Origin: Bombus terrestris
Taxonomy: Eukaryota; Arthropoda; Insecta; Hymenoptera; Apidae
Direction of reading: 5' to 3'
Length of the DNA stretch: 64,000 bases
Assembly (NCBI RefSeq): GCF_910591885.1
Contig: NW_025963577.1
Span: forward strand, 248,001 to 312,000
Shown one piece after another: positions 1 to 15,700 of this stretch. The notes beneath the pieces are model-generated. The model was given only the letters and a program-made list of their open reading frames with translations. It was not told the origin of the DNA and did not search any database. Position 1 is the stretch's first letter. Every line of letters starts with the position of its first letter. Position numbers and translations under genes: made by a program.

Positions 1-450
1 CGTATAACGTTATATACTATTACTATATAACGTATAACGTTATATACTATTACTATATAACGTATAACGTTATATACTATTACTATATAACGTATAACGT
101 TATATAATATTACTATATAACGTATAACGTTATATACTATCACTATGTAACGTATAACGTTATATACTATTACTATATAACGTATAACGTTATATACTAT
201 TACTATATAACGTATAACGTTATATACTATTACTATATAACGTATAACGTTATATACTATTACGTAATAACGTATAACGTTATATACTATTACGTAATAA
301 CGTATAACGTTATATAGTATTGCCATATCACGTATAACGTTGTATATTATTACGTACTAACGTATAACGTTATATACTATTACTATATAACGTATAACGT
401 TATATACTATTACTATATAACGTATAACGTTATATACTATTACTATATAA
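1..450 (+). repeat. monomer run at left edge (block tail)
   Basis: Fifteen 30-bp monomers in register 1: three A, one with ATAATATT, one P, three A, two B, one D, one F, three A. The order P-A-A-A-B-B-D-F-A... just before an S unit recurs before many other S units, for example near 33,945-34,244. The array clearly continues to the left of the window. Confidence 0.9.
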
Positions 451-501
451 CGTATAATGTTATATAGTAATTATTACTATAATATAGTAATTACTATATA
501 A
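451..501 (+). repeat. S unit 1 (51 bp, ATGTT type)
   Basis: Starts CGTATAATGTTATATAG. It holds a 19-bp dyad (TATAGTAAT, one T, ATTACTATA) and an exact 18-bp palindrome ATATAGTAATTACTATAT, and ends in the usual TATATAA. It shifts the monomer register by 21. The ATGTT change recurs only in S units at 34,245, 35,226, 37,677, 57,634, 58,825 and 61,156. Confidence 0.97.
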
Positions 502-2061
502 CGTATAACGTTATATACTATTACTATATAACGTATAACGTTATATACTATTACTATATAACGTATAACGTTATATACTATTACTATATAACGTATAACG
601 TTATATACTATTACTATATAACGTATAACGTTATATACTATCACTATGTAACGTATAACGTTATATACTATTACTATATAACGTATAACGTTATATACTA
701 TTACTATATAACGTATAACGTTATATACTATTACTATATAACGTATAACGTTATATACTATTACTATATAACGTATAACGTTATATACTATTACGTAATA
801 ACGTATAACGTTATATACTATTACGTAATAACGTATAACGTTATATAGTATTGCCATATCACGTATAACGTTGTATATTATTACGTACTAACGTATAACG
901 TTATATACTATTACTATATAACGTATAACGTTATATACTATTACTATATAACGTATAACGTTATATACTATTACTATATAACGTATAACGATATATACTA
1001 TTACGTACTCTCCTATAACGGTATATACTATTACTATATAACGTATAACGATATATATTATTACGTACTAACGTATAACGTTATATACTATTACTATATA
1101 ACGTATAACGTTATATACTATTACTATGTAACGTATAACGTTATATACTATTACTATATAACGTATAACGTTATATACTATTACTATGTAACGTATAACG
1201 TTATATACTATTACTATATAACGTATAACGTTATATACTATTACTGTATAACGTATAACGTTATATACTATTACTATAGAACGTATAACGTTATATACTA
1301 TTACTATATAACGCATAACGTTATATAATATTACTATATAACGTATAACGTTATATACTATTACTATATAACGTATAACGTTATATACTATTACTATATA
1401 ACGTATAACGTTATATACTATTACTATATAACGTATAACGTTATATACTATTACAATATAACGTATAACGATATATACTATTACATATTAACGTATAACG
1501 ATATATACTATTCCGTACTATCGTATAACGTTATATACTATTACTATATAACGCATAACGTTATATAATATTACTATATAACGTATAACGTTATATACTA
1601 TTACGTATTAACGTATAACGTTATATAGTATTGCCATATCACGTATAACGTTGTATTATATTACGTACTAACGTATAACGTTATATACTATTACTATATA
1701 ACGTATAACGTTATATACTATTACTATATAATGTATAACGTTATATACTATTACTATATAACGTATAACGTTGTATAGTATTACCATATAACGTATAACG
1801 TTATATACTATTACGTACTAACGTATAACGTTATATACTATTACTATATAACGTATATCGCTATATACTATTACTATATAACGTATAACGATATATACTA
1901 TTACGTATTAACGTATAACGTTATATAGTATTACCATATCACGTATAACGTGATATACTATTACGTACTATCGTATAACGTTATATACTATTACTATATA
2001 ACGCATAACGTTATATAATATTACTATATAACGTATAACGTTATATACTATTACTATATAA

Positions 2062-2121
2062 CGTATAGCGTTATATACTTATACCTTATAACGTATAACG
2101 TTATATACTTATACCTTATAA
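2062..2121 (+). repeat. L doublet (two ACTTATACC monomers)
   Basis: Two adjacent monomers with ACTTATACCTTATAA. The arms CGTTATA and TATAACG remain complementary while the middle is rearranged. Single L monomers are at 10,156, 18,359, 40,758 and 46,689. Confidence 0.9.
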
Positions 2122-2571
2122 CGTATAATGTTATATACTATTACTATATAACGTATAACGTTATATACTATTACTATATAACGTTTAACGATATTTACCA
2201 TTACGTATTAACGTATAACGTTATATACTATTACTATATAACGTATAACGTTATATACTATTACTATATAACGTATAACGTTATATACTATTACTATATA
2301 ACGTATAACGTTATATACTATTACTATATAACGTATAACGATATATACTATTCCGTACTATCGTATAACGTTATATACTATTACTATATAACGCATAACG
2401 TTATATACTATTACAATATAACGCATAACGTTATATACTATTACGTAATAGCGTATAACGTTATATAGTATTACTATATAACGTATAACGTTATATACTA
2501 TTACTATATAACGTTTAACGATATATACTATTACGTATTAACGTATAACGTTCTATACTATTACTATATAA

Positions 2572-3921
2572 CGTATAACGTTATATACTATTACTATATA
2601 ACGTATAACGTTATATACTATTACTATATAACGTATAACGTTATATACTATTACTATATATCGTATAACGTTATATACTATTACTATATAACGTATAACG
2701 TTATATACTATTACTATATAACATATAACGTTATATACTATTCCGTACTATCGTATAACGTTATATACTATTACTATATAACGCATAACGTTATATACTA
2801 TTACTATATAACGTATAACGTTATATACTATTACTATATAACGTATAACGTTATATACTATTACTATATAACGTATAACGATATATATTATTACGTACTA
2901 ACGTATAACGTTATATACTATTACTATATAACGTAAAACGTTATATACTATTACTATATAACGTATAACGTTATATACTATTACTATATAACATATAACG
3001 TTATATACTATTACTATATAACGTATAACGTTATATACTATTACTATATAACGTATAACGATATATACTATTCCGTATTAACGTATAACGTTATATACTA
3101 TTACGTAATAGCGTATAACGTTATATAGTATTACCATATCACGTATAACGTTGTATATTATTACGTACTAACGTATAACGTTATATACTATTACTATATA
3201 ACGTATAACGTTATATACTATTACTATATAACGTATAACGATATATACTATTACGTACTCTCCTATAACGTTATATACTATTACTATATAACGTATAACG
3301 ATATATATTATTACGTACTAACGTATAACGTTATATACTATTACTATATAACGTATAACGTTATATACTATTACTATGTAACGTATAACGTTATATACTA
3401 TTACTATATAACGTATAACGTTATATACTATTACTATATAACGTATAACGTTATATACTATTACTATATAACGTATAACGTTATATACTATTACTATATA
3501 ACGTATAACGTTATATACTATTACTATATAACGTATAACGTTATATACTATCACTATGTAACGTATAACGTTATATACTATCACTATGTAACGTATAACG
3601 TTATATACTATTACTATATAACGTATAACGTTATATACTATTACTATATAACGTATAACGTTATATACTATTACTATATAACGTATAACGTTATATACTA
3701 TTACGTAATAACGTATAACGTTATATACTATTACGTAATAACGTATAACGTTATATAGTATTGCCATATCACGTATAACGTTGTATATTATTACGTACTA
3801 ACGTATAACGTTATATACTATTACAATATAACGTACAACGTTATATACTATTACTATATAACGTATAACGTTATATACTATTACTATATAACGTATAACG
3901 TTATATACTATTACTATATAA
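2572..3921 (+). repeat. monomer run with H-C-E-F and I-A-J cassettes
   Basis: Consensus monomers mixed with point variants, for example CGTAAAACG near 2,932 and ACATATAACG near 2,722 and 2,991. Then come H (3,052), C, E, F, A, A, I (3,232), A, J (3,292), A, P', a run of A, two P, three A, B, B, D, F and A up to the next S. The second part closely resembles 10,885-11,866, the end of the first 6.9-kb unit. Confidence 0.85.
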
Positions 3922-3972
3922 CGTATAACGTTATATAGTAATTATTACTATAATATAGTAATTACTATATAA
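3922..3972 (+). repeat. S unit 2 (51 bp)
   Basis: Standard S with AACGTT. Opens a 591-bp Y block; 3,471 bp after S unit 1. Confidence 0.97.
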
Positions 3973-4512
3973 CGTATAACGTTATATACTATTACTATAT
4001 AACGTATAACGTTATATACTATTACTATATAACGTATAACGATATATACTATTACATATTAACGTATAACGTTATATACTATTACGTAATAGCGTATAAC
4101 GTTATATAGTATTACCATATCACGTATAACGTTGTATATTATTACGTACTAACGTATAACGTTATATAGTATTACCATATCACGTATAACGTTGTATACT
4201 ATTACGTAATAACGTATAACGTTATATACTATTACCTAATAACGTATAACGTTATATAGTATTGCCATATCACGTATAACGATATATACTATTACGTATT
4301 AACGTATAACGTTATATACTATTACTATATAACGTATAACGATATATACTATTACTATATAACGCATAACGTTATATGCTATTACTATATAACGTATAAC
4401 GTTATATACTATTACTATATAACGTATAACGTTATATACTATTACTATATAACGTATAACGTTATATACTATTACTATATAACGTATAACGTTATATACT
4501 ATTACTATATAA
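3922..4512 (+). repeat. Y block (591 bp)
   Basis: S followed by A, A, Q, C, E, F, E, F', R, D, a GATATAT-type monomer, A and further monomers including a CGCATAA...ATGCTATT variant. This order recurs after S units at 4,924, 8,515, 11,867, 16,718, 22,302, 22,953, 26,400, 27,462, 32,094, 50,730, 51,531 and 56,863. It recurs without S at 43,818, 48,819 and 54,303. The copy at 26,400-26,990 has the same 591-bp length. Confidence 0.85.
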
Positions 4513-4563
4513 CGTATAACGTTATATAGTAATTATTACTATAATATAGTAATTACTATATAA
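4513..4563 (+). repeat. S unit 3 (51 bp)
   Basis: Standard S. Opens a short Z block of 411 bp. Confidence 0.97.
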
Positions 4564-4923
4564 CGTATAACGTTATATACTATTACTATATAACGTATAA
4601 CGTTATATACTATTACTATATAACGTATAACGTTATATACTATTACTATATAACGTATAACGTTATATACTATCACTATGTAACGTATAACGTTATATAC
4701 TATTACGTAATAACGTATAACGTTATATAGTATTGCCATATCACGTATAACGTTGTATATTATTACGTACTAACGTATAACGTTATATACTATTACTATA
4801 TAACGTATAACGTTATATACTATTACTATATAACGTATAACGTTATATACTATTACTATATAACGTATAACGTTATATACTATTACTATATAACGTATAA
4901 CGTTATATACTATTACTATATAA
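4513..4923 (+). repeat. Z block (short S-led block)
   Basis: S, three A, P, B, D, F and a run of A up to the next S. Similar short S-led blocks lie at 26,991-27,461, 49,329 onward and 54,783 onward. They differ in how many A monomers flank P. Confidence 0.8.
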
Positions 4924-4974
4924 CGTATAACGTTATATAGTAATTATTACTATAATATAGTAATTACTATATAA
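4924..4974 (+). repeat. S unit 4 (51 bp)
   Basis: Standard S at the left boundary of the 6,943-bp duplication. Its homologue is at 11,867. Confidence 0.97.
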
Positions 4975-5790
4975 CGTATAACGTTATATACTATTACTAT
5001 ATAACGTATAACGTTATATACTATTACTATATAACGTATAACGATATATACTATTACATATTAACGTATAACGTTATATACTATTACGTAATAGCGTATA
5101 ACGTTATATAGTATTACCATATCACGTATAACGTTGTATATTATTACGTACTAACGTATAACGTTATATAGTATTACCATATCACGTATAACGTTGTATA
5201 CTATTACGTAATAACGTATAACGTTATATACTATTACCTAATAACGTATAACGTTATATAGTATTGCCATATCACGTATAACGATATATACTATTACGTA
5301 TTAACGTATAACGTTATATACTATTACTATATAACGTATAACGTTATATACTATTACTATATATCGTATAACGTTATATACTATTACTATATAACGTATA
5401 ACGTTATATACTATTACTATATAACGTATAACGTAATATACTATTACTATATAACGTATAACGATATATACTATTCCGTACTATCGTATAACGTTATATA
5501 CTATTACTATATAACGCATAACGTTATATGCTATTACTATATAACGTATAACGTTATATACTATTACTATATAACGTATAACGTTATATACTATTACTAT
5601 ATAACGTATAACGTTATATACTATTACTATATAACGGATAACGTTATATACTATTACTATATAACGCATAACGTTATATAATATTACTATATAACGCATA
5701 ACGTTATATACTATTACTATATAACGTATAACGTTATATACTATTACTATATAACGTATAACGTTATATACTATTACTATATAACGTATA

Positions 5791-8460
5791 ACGTTATATA
5801 CTATTACGTACTAACGTATAACGTTATATACTATTACTATATAACGTATAACGTTATATACTATTACTATATAACGTATAACGATACATACTATTACGTA
5901 CTATCGTATAACGTTATATACTATTACTATATAACGTATAACGATATATATTATTACGTACTAACGTATAACGTTATATACTATTACTATATAACGTATA
6001 ACGTTATATACTATTACTATATAACGTATAACGTTATATACTATTACTATATAACGTATAACGTTATATACTATTACTATATAACGTATAACGTTATATA
6101 CTATTACTATATAACGTATAACGATATATACTATTCCGTATTAACGTATAACGTTATATACTATTACGTAATAGCGTATAACGTTATATAGTATTACCAT
6201 ATCACGTATAACGTTGTATATTATTACGTACTAACGTATAACGTTATATACTATTACTATATAACGTATAACGTTATATACTATTACTATATAACGTATA
6301 ACGATATATACTATTACGTACTCTCCTATAACGTTATATACTATTACTATATATCGTATAACGACATATATTACTACGTACTAACGTATAACGTTATATA
6401 CTATTACTATATAACGTATAACGTTATATACTATTACTATGTAACGTATAACGTTATATACTATTACTATATAACGTTTAACGATATATACTATTACGTA
6501 TTAACGTATAACGTTCTATACTATTACTATCAAACGTATAACGTTATATACTATTACTATATAACGTATAACGTTATATACTATTACTATATAACGTATA
6601 ACGTTATATACTATTACTATCTAACGTATAACGTTATATACTATTACTATATAACGTATAACGTTATATACTATTACTATATAACGTATAACGTTATATA
6701 CTATTACTATATAACGTATAACGTTATATACTATTACTATATAACGTATAACGATATATACTATTCCGTACTATCGTATAACGTTATATACTATTACTAT
6801 ATAACGCATAACGTTATATACTATTACTATATAACGTATAACGTTATATACTATTACTATATAACGCATAACGTTATATAATATTACTATATAACGTATA
6901 ACGCTATATACTATTACTATATAACGTATAACGTTATATACTATTACTATATAACGTATAACGTTATATACTATTACTATATAACGCATAACGTTATATA
7001 ATATTACTATATAACGTATAACGATATATACTATTCCGTATTAACGTATAACGTTATATACTATTACGTAATAGCGTATAACGTTATATAGTATTACCAT
7101 ATCACGTATAACGTTGTATATTATTACGTACTAACGTATAACGTTATATACTATTACTATATAACGTATAATGTTGCATAGTATTACCATATAACGTATA
7201 ACGTTATATACTATTACGTACTGACGTATAACGTTATATACTATTACTATATAACGTATAACGTTATATACTATTACTATATAACGTATAACGATATATA
7301 CTATTACGTACTATCGTATAACGTTATATACTATTACTATATAACGTATAACGATATATATTATTACGTACTAACGTATAACGTTATATACTATTACTAT
7401 ATAACGTATAACGTTATATACTATTACTATATAACGTATAACGTTATATACTATTACTATATAACGTATAACGTTATATACTATTACTATATAACGTATA
7501 ACGTTATATACTATTACTATATAACGTATAACGATATATACTATTCCGTATTAACGTATAACGTTATATACTATTACGTAATAGCGTATAACGTTATATA
7601 GTATTACCATATCACGTATAACGTTGTATATTATTACGTACTAACGTATAACGTTATATACTATTACTATATAACGTATAACGTTATATACTATTACTAT
7701 ATAACGTATAACGATATATACTATTACGTACTCTCCTATAACGTTATATACTATTACTATATATCGTATAACGACATATATTACTACGTACTAACGTATA
7801 ACGTTATATACTATTACTATATAACGTATAACGTTATATACTATTACTATGTAACGTATAACGTTATATACTATTACTATATAACGTTTAACGATATATA
7901 CTATTACGTATTAACGTATAACGTTCTATACTATTACTATATAACGTATAACGTTATATACTATTACTATATAACGTATAACGTTATATACTATTACTAT
8001 ATAACGTATAACGTTATATACTATTACTATCTAACGTATAACGTTATATACTATTACTATATAACGTATAACGTTATATACTATTACTATATAACGTATA
8101 ACGTTATATACTATTACTATATAACGTATAACGTTATATACTATTACTATATAACGTATAACGATATATACTATTCCGTACTATCGTATAACGTTATATA
8201 CTATTACTATATAACGCATAACGTTATATACTATTACTATATAACGTATAACGTTATATACTATTACTATATAACGCATAACGTTATATAATATTACTAT
8301 ATAACGTATAACGTTATATACTATTACTATATAACGTATAACGTTATATACTATTACTATATAACGTATAACGTTATATACTATTACTATATAACGCATA
8401 ACGTTATATAATATTACTATATAACGTATAACGATATATACTATTCCGTATTAACGTATA
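5791..8460 (+). repeat. 1,410-bp tandem repeat inside copy 1 (about 2 units)
   Basis: The monomer order repeats at a lag of 1,410 bp. G near 6,765 matches 8,175, H at 6,115 and 7,015 matches 7,525 and 8,425, and the GTACTATCG monomer near 5,881 matches 7,291. The match ends where the second unit runs into the S at 8,515. The H-to-H distances alternate 900 and 510 bp. Confidence 0.87.
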
Positions 8461-8514
8461 ACGTTATATACTATTACTATATAGCGTATAACGTTATATA
8501 CTATTACTATATAA

Positions 8515-8565
8515 CGTATAACGTTATATAGTAATTATTACTATAATATAGTAATTACTATATAA
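8515..8565 (+). repeat. S unit 5 (51 bp)
   Basis: Standard S that ends the 1,410-bp tandem units. Its homologue is at 16,718 (offset 8,203). Confidence 0.97.
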
Positions 8566-10545
8566 CGTATAACGTTATATACTATTACTATATAACGTAT
8601 AACGTTATATACTATTACTATATAACGTATAACGATATATACTATTACATATTAACGTATAACGTTATATACTATTACGTAATAGCGTATAACGTTATAT
8701 AGTATTACCATATCACGTATAACGTTGTATATTATTACGTACTAACGTATAACGTTATATAGTATTACCATATCACGTATAACGTTGTATACTATTACGT
8801 AATAACGTATAACGTTATATACTATTACCTAATAACGTATAACGTTATATAGTATTGCCATATCACGTATAACGATATATACTATTACGTATTAACGTAT
8901 AACGTTATATACTATTACTATATAACGTATAACGATATATACTATTACTATATAACGCATAACGTTATATGCTATTACTATATAACGTATAACGTTATAT
9001 ACTATTACTATATAACGTTTAACGATATTTACTATTACGTATTAACGTATAACGTTATATACTATTACTATATAACGTATAACGTTATATACTATTACTA
9101 TATAACGTATAACGTTATATACTATTACTATATAACGTATAACGTTATATACTATTACTATATAACGCATAACGTTATATACTATTACAATATAACGCAT
9201 AACGTTATATACTATTACGTAATAGCGTATAACGTTATATAGTATTACTATATAACGTATAACGTTATATACTATTACTATATAACGTTTAACGATATAT
9301 ACTATTACGTATTAACGTATAACGTTCTATACTATTACTATATAACGTATAACGTTATATACTATTACTATATAACGTATAACGTTATATACTATTACTA
9401 TATAACGTATAACGTTATATACTATTACTATATAACGTATAACGTTATATACTATTACTATATAACGTATAACGTTATATACTATTACTATATAACGTAT
9501 AACGTTATATACTATTACTATATAACGTATAACGATATATACTATTCCGTACTATCGTATAACGTTATATACTATTACTGTATAACGCATAACGTTATAT
9601 ACTATTACTATATAACGTATAACGTTATATAATATTACTATATAACGCATAACGTTATATAATATTACTATATAACGTATAACGTTATATACTATTACTA
9701 TATAACGTATAACGTTATATACTATTACTATATAACGTATAACGTTATATACTATTACTATATAACGCATAACGTTATATAATATTACTATATAACGTAT
9801 AACGATATATACTATTCCGTATTAACGTATAACGTTATATACTATCACGTAATAGCGTATAACGTTATATAGTATTACCATATCACGTATAACGTTGTAT
9901 ATTATTACGTACTAACGTATAACGTTATATACTATTACTATATAACGTATAACGTTGCATAGTATTACCATATAACGTATAACGTTATATACTATTACTA
10001 TATAACGTACAACGTTATATACTATTACTATATAACGTATAACGATATATACTATTACGTACTATCGTATAACGTTATATACTATTACTATATAACGCAT
10101 AACGTTATATAATATTACTATATAACGTATAACGTTATATACTATTACTATATAACGTATAACGTTATATACTTATACCTTATAACGTATAACGTTATAT
10201 ACTATTACTATATAACGTATAACGTTATATACTATTACTATATAACGTTTAACGATATTTACTATTACGTATTAACGTATAACGTTATATACTATTACTA
10301 TATAACGTATAACGTTATATACTATTACTATATAACGTATAACGTTATATACTATTACTATATAACGTATAACGTTATATACTATTACTATATAACGTAT
10401 AACGTTATATACTATTACTATATAACGTATAACGTTATATACTATTACTATATAACGTATAACGTTATATACTATTACTATATAACGTATAACGATATAT
10501 ACTATTCCGTACTATCGTATAACGTTATATACTATTACTATATAA

Positions 10546-10576
10546 CGCATAACGTTATATACTATTACTATATAAA
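10546..10576 (+). repeat. 31-bp monomer (1-bp insertion)
   Basis: Starts CGCATAACG and ends TATATAAA, with one extra A. It shifts the register by 1. The same monomer is at 18,749, so the insertion predates the large duplication. Confidence 0.95.
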
Positions 10577-11866
10577 CGTATAACGTTATATACTATTACT
10601 ATATAACGCATAACGTTATATAATATTACTATATAACGTATAACGTTATATACTATTACTATATAACGTATAACGATATATACTATTACGTACTATCGTA
10701 TAACGTTATATACTATTACTATATAACGTATAACGTTATATACTATTACTATATAACGTATAACGTTATATACTATTACTATATAACGTATAACGTTATA
10801 TACTATTACTATATAACATATAACGTTATATACTATTACTATATAACGTATAACGTTATATACTATTACTATATAACGTATAACGATATATAGTATTCCG
10901 TATTAACGTATAACGTTATATACTATTACGTAATAGCGTATAACGTTATATAGTATTACCATATCACGTATAACGTTGTATATTATTACGTACTAACGTA
11001 TAACGTTAAATACTATTACTATATAACGTATAACGTTATATACTATTACTATATAACGTATAACGATATATACTATTACGTACTCTCCTATAACGTTATA
11101 TACTATTACTATATAACGTATAACGATATATATTATTACGTACTAACGTATAACGTTATATACTATTACTATATAACGTATAACGTTATATACTATTACT
11201 ATGTAACGTATAACGTTATATACTATTACTATATAACGTATAACGTTATATACTATTACTATATAACGTATAACGTTATATACTATTACTATATAACGTA
11301 TAACGTTATATACTATTACTATATAACGTATAACGTTATATACTATTACTATATAACGTATAACGTTATATACTATCACTATGTAACGTATAACGTTATA
11401 TACTATCACTATGTAACGTATAACGTTATATACTATCACTATGTAACGTATAACGTTATATACTATTACTATATAACGTATAACGTTATATACTATTACT
11501 ATATAACGTATAACGTTATATACTATTACTATATAACGTATAACGTTATATACTATTACGTAATAACGTATAACGTTATATACTATTACGTAATAACGTA
11601 TAACGTTATATAGTATTGCCATATCACGTATAACGTTGTATATTATTACGTACTAACGTATAACGTTATATACTATTACTATATAACGTATAACGTTATA
11701 TACTATTACTATATAACGTATAACGTTATATACTATTACTATATAACGTATAACGTTATATACTATTACTATATAACGTATAACGTTATATACTATCACT
11801 ATGTAACGTATAACGTTATATACTATCACTATGTAACGTATAACGTTATATACTATTACTATATAA

Positions 11867-11917
11867 CGTATAACGTTATATAGTAATTATTACTATAATA
11901 TAGTAATTACTATATAA
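11867..11917 (+). repeat. S unit 6 (51 bp)
   Basis: Standard S exactly at the junction of the two large tandem copies. Confidence 0.97.
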
Positions 11918-12733
11918 CGTATAACGTTATATACTATTACTATATAACGTATAACGTTATATACTATTACTATATAACGTATAACGATATATACTATTAC
12001 ATATTAACGTATAACGTTATATACTATTACGTAATAGCGTATAACGTTATATAGTATTACCATATCACGTATAACGTTGTATATTATTACGTACTAACGT
12101 ATAACGTTATATAGTATTACCATATCACGTATAACGTTGTATACTATTACGTAATAACGTATAACGTTATATACTATTACCTAATAACGTATAACGTTAT
12201 ATAGTATTGCCATATCACGTATAACGATATATACTATTACGTATTAACGTATAACGTTATATACTATTACTATATAACGTATAACGTTATATACTATTAC
12301 TATATATCGTATAACGTTATATACTATTACTATATAACGTATAACGTTATATACTATTACTATATAACGTATAACGTAATATACTATTACTATATAACGT
12401 ATAACGATATATACTATTCCGTACTATCGTATAACGTTATATACTATTACTATATAACGCATAACGTTATATGCTATTACTATATAACGTATAACGTTAT
12501 ATACTATTACTATATAACGTATAACGTTATATACTATTACTATATAACGTACAACGTTATATACTATTACTATATAACGGATAACGTTATATACTATTAC
12601 TATATAACGCATAACGTTATATAATATTACTATATAACGCATAACGTTATATACTATTACTATATAACGTATAACGTTATATACTATTACTATATAACGT
12701 ATAACGTTATATACTATTACTATATAACGTATA

Positions 12734-15700
12734 ACGTTATATACTATTACGTACTAACGTATAACGTTATATACTATTACTATATAACGTATAACGTTAT
12801 ATACTATTACTATATAACGTATAACGATACATACTATTACGTACTATCGTATAACGTTATATACTATTACTATATAACGTATAACGATATATATTATTAC
12901 GTACTAACGTATAACGTTATATACTATTACTATATAACGTATAACGTTATATACTATTACTATATAACGTATAACGTTATATACTATTACTATATAACGT
13001 ATAACGTTATATACTATTACTATATAACGTATAACGTTATATACTATTACTATATAACGTATAACGATATATACTATTCCGTATTAACGTATAACGTTAT
13101 ATACTATTACGTAATAGCGTATAACGTTATATAGTATTACCATATCACGTATAACGTTGTATATTATTACGTACTAACGTATAACGTTATATACTATTAC
13201 TATATAACGTATAACGTTATATACTATTACTATATAACGTATAACGATATATACTATTACGTACTCTCCTATAACGTTATATACTATTACTATATATCGT
13301 ATAACGACATATATTACTACGTACTAACGTATAACGTTATATACTATTACTATATAACGTATAACGTTATATACTATTACTATGTAACGTATAACGTTAT
13401 ATACTATTACTATATAACGTTTAACGATATATACTATTACGTATTAACGTATAACGTTCTATACTATTACTATCAAACGTATAACGTTATATACTATTAC
13501 TATATAACGTATAACGTTATATACTATTACTATATAACGTATAACGTTATATACTATTACTATCTAACGTATAACGTTATATACTATTACTATATAACGT
13601 ATAACGTTATATACTATTACTATATAACGTATAACGTTATATACTATTACTATATAACGTATAACGTTATATACTATTACTATATAACGTATAACGATAT
13701 ATACTATTCCGTACTATCGTATAACGTTATATACTATTACTATATAACGCATAACGTTATATACTATTACTATATAACGTATAACGTTATATACTATTAC
13801 TATATAACGCATAACGTTATATAATATTACTATATAACGTATAACGCTATATACTATTACTATATAACGTATAACGTTATATACTATTACTATATAACGT
13901 ATAACGTTATATACTATTACTATATAACGCATAACGTTATATAATATTACTATATAACGTATAACGATATATACTATTCCGTATTAACGTATAACGTTAT
14001 ATACTATTACGTAATAGCGTATAACGTTATATAGTATTACCATATCACGTATAACGTTGTATATTATTACGTACTAACGTATAACGTTATATACTATTAC
14101 TATATAACGTATAATGTTGCATAGTATTACCATATAACGTATAACGTTATATACTATTACGTACTGACGTATAACGTTATATACTATTACTATATAACGT
14201 ATAACGTTATATACTATTACTATATAACGTATAACGATATATACTATTACGTACTATCGTATAACGTTATATACTATTACTATATAACGTATAACGATAT
14301 ATATTATTACGTACTAACGTATAACGTTATATACTATTACTATATAACGTATAACGTTATATACTATTACTATATAACGTATAACGTTATATACTATTAC
14401 TATATAACGTATAACGTTATATACTATTACTATATAACGTATAACGTTATATACTATTACTATATAACGTATAACGATATATACTATTCCGTATTAACGT
14501 ATAACGTTATATACTATTACGTAATAGCGTATAACGTTATATAGTATTACCATATCACGTATAACGTTGTATATTATTACGTACTAACGTATAACGTTAT
14601 ATACTATTACTATATAACGTATAACGTTATATACTATTACTATATAACGTATAACGATATATACTATTACGTACTCTCCTATAACGTTATATACTATTAC
14701 TATATATCGTATAACGACATATATTACTACGTACTAACGTATAACGTTATATACTATTACTATATAACGTATAACGTTATATACTATTACTATGTAACGT
14801 ATAACGTTATATACTATTACTATATAACGTTTAACGATATATACTATTACGTATTAACGTATAACGTTCTATACTATTACTATATAACGTATAACGTTAT
14901 ATACTATTACTATATAACGTATAACGTTATATACTATTACTATATAACGTATAACGTTATATACTATTACTATCTAACGTATAACGTTATATACTATTAC
15001 TATATAACGTATAACGTTATATACTATTACTATATAACGTATAACGTTATATACTATTACTATATAACGTATAACGTTATATACTATTACTATATAACGT
15101 ATAACGATATATACTATTCCGTACTATCGTATAACGTTATATACTATTACTATATAACGCATAACGTTATATACTATTACTATATAACGTATAACGTTAT
15201 ATACTATTACTATATAACGCATAACGTTATATAATATTACTATATAACGTATAACGATATATACTATTCCGTATTAACGTATAACGTTATATACTATTAC
15301 GTAATAGCGTATAACGTTATATAGTATTACCATATCACGTATAACGTTGTATATTATTACGTACTAACGTATAACGTTATATACTATTACTATATAACGT
15401 ATAATGTTGCATAGTATTACCATATAACGTATAACGTTATATACTATTACGTACTGACGTATAACGTTATATACTATTACTATATAACGTATAACGTTAT
15501 ATACTATTACTATATAACGTATAACGATATATACTATTACGTACTATCGTATAACGTTATATACTATTACTATATAACGTATAACGATATATATTATTAC
15601 GTACTAACGTATAACGTTATATACTATTACTATATAACGTATAACGTTATATACTATTACTATATAACGTATAACGTTATATACTATTACTATATAACGT

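Larger units (their letters stand above)
451..2571 (+). repeat. X block, copy 1
   Basis: Higher-order block beginning with an S unit. Order: S, four A, P, four A, B, B, D, F, three A, I, A, J, then a P'-rich run, CTGTATAA and CTATAGAA variants, K, CAATATAA, Q, G, K, D, T, an O-type monomer, a pair of L, M, G and N. The same order occurs at 35,226-37,256 (offset 34,775, falling to 34,715 and 34,685 as single monomers differ) and at 58,825-60,735. Differences are insertions or losses of whole monomers plus scattered point changes. Confidence 0.85.
4924..11866 (+). repeat. large tandem duplication, copy 1 (6,943 bp)
   Basis: This segment starts at an S unit and ends directly before the S at 11,867, where copy 2 begins. 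Rare shared variants prove the relation at offset 6,943: CTATCAAACG (6,531 and 13,474), the CGCTATATA monomer near 6,900 and 13,844, and H monomers at 6,115, 7,015 and 7,525 matching 13,058, 13,958 and 14,468. Beyond the extra unit in copy 2 the offset becomes 8,203: the S at 8,515 matches 16,718, and the 31-bp monomer at 10,546 matches 18,749. One seen base difference is T at 5,609 against C at 12,552. Confidence 0.93.

Noticed and set aside
451..501. S unit as a transposon end or insertion sequence
   Set aside because: S is 51 bp, has no coding capacity, no target-site duplication and no long terminal inverted repeats. It is better explained as a rearranged monomer.
451..501. S unit dyad as a bacterial-type transcription terminator
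   Set aside because: The palindromes are purely A+T-rich without a G+C stem or a following T-run, and no gene lies upstream.
477..857. Many shorter open frames of 60-160 codons on the minus strand throughout the window
   Set aside because: All are satellite frames that begin at D, F or G-type variants and end at S units or stop-bearing variants. None differs from the repeat translation.
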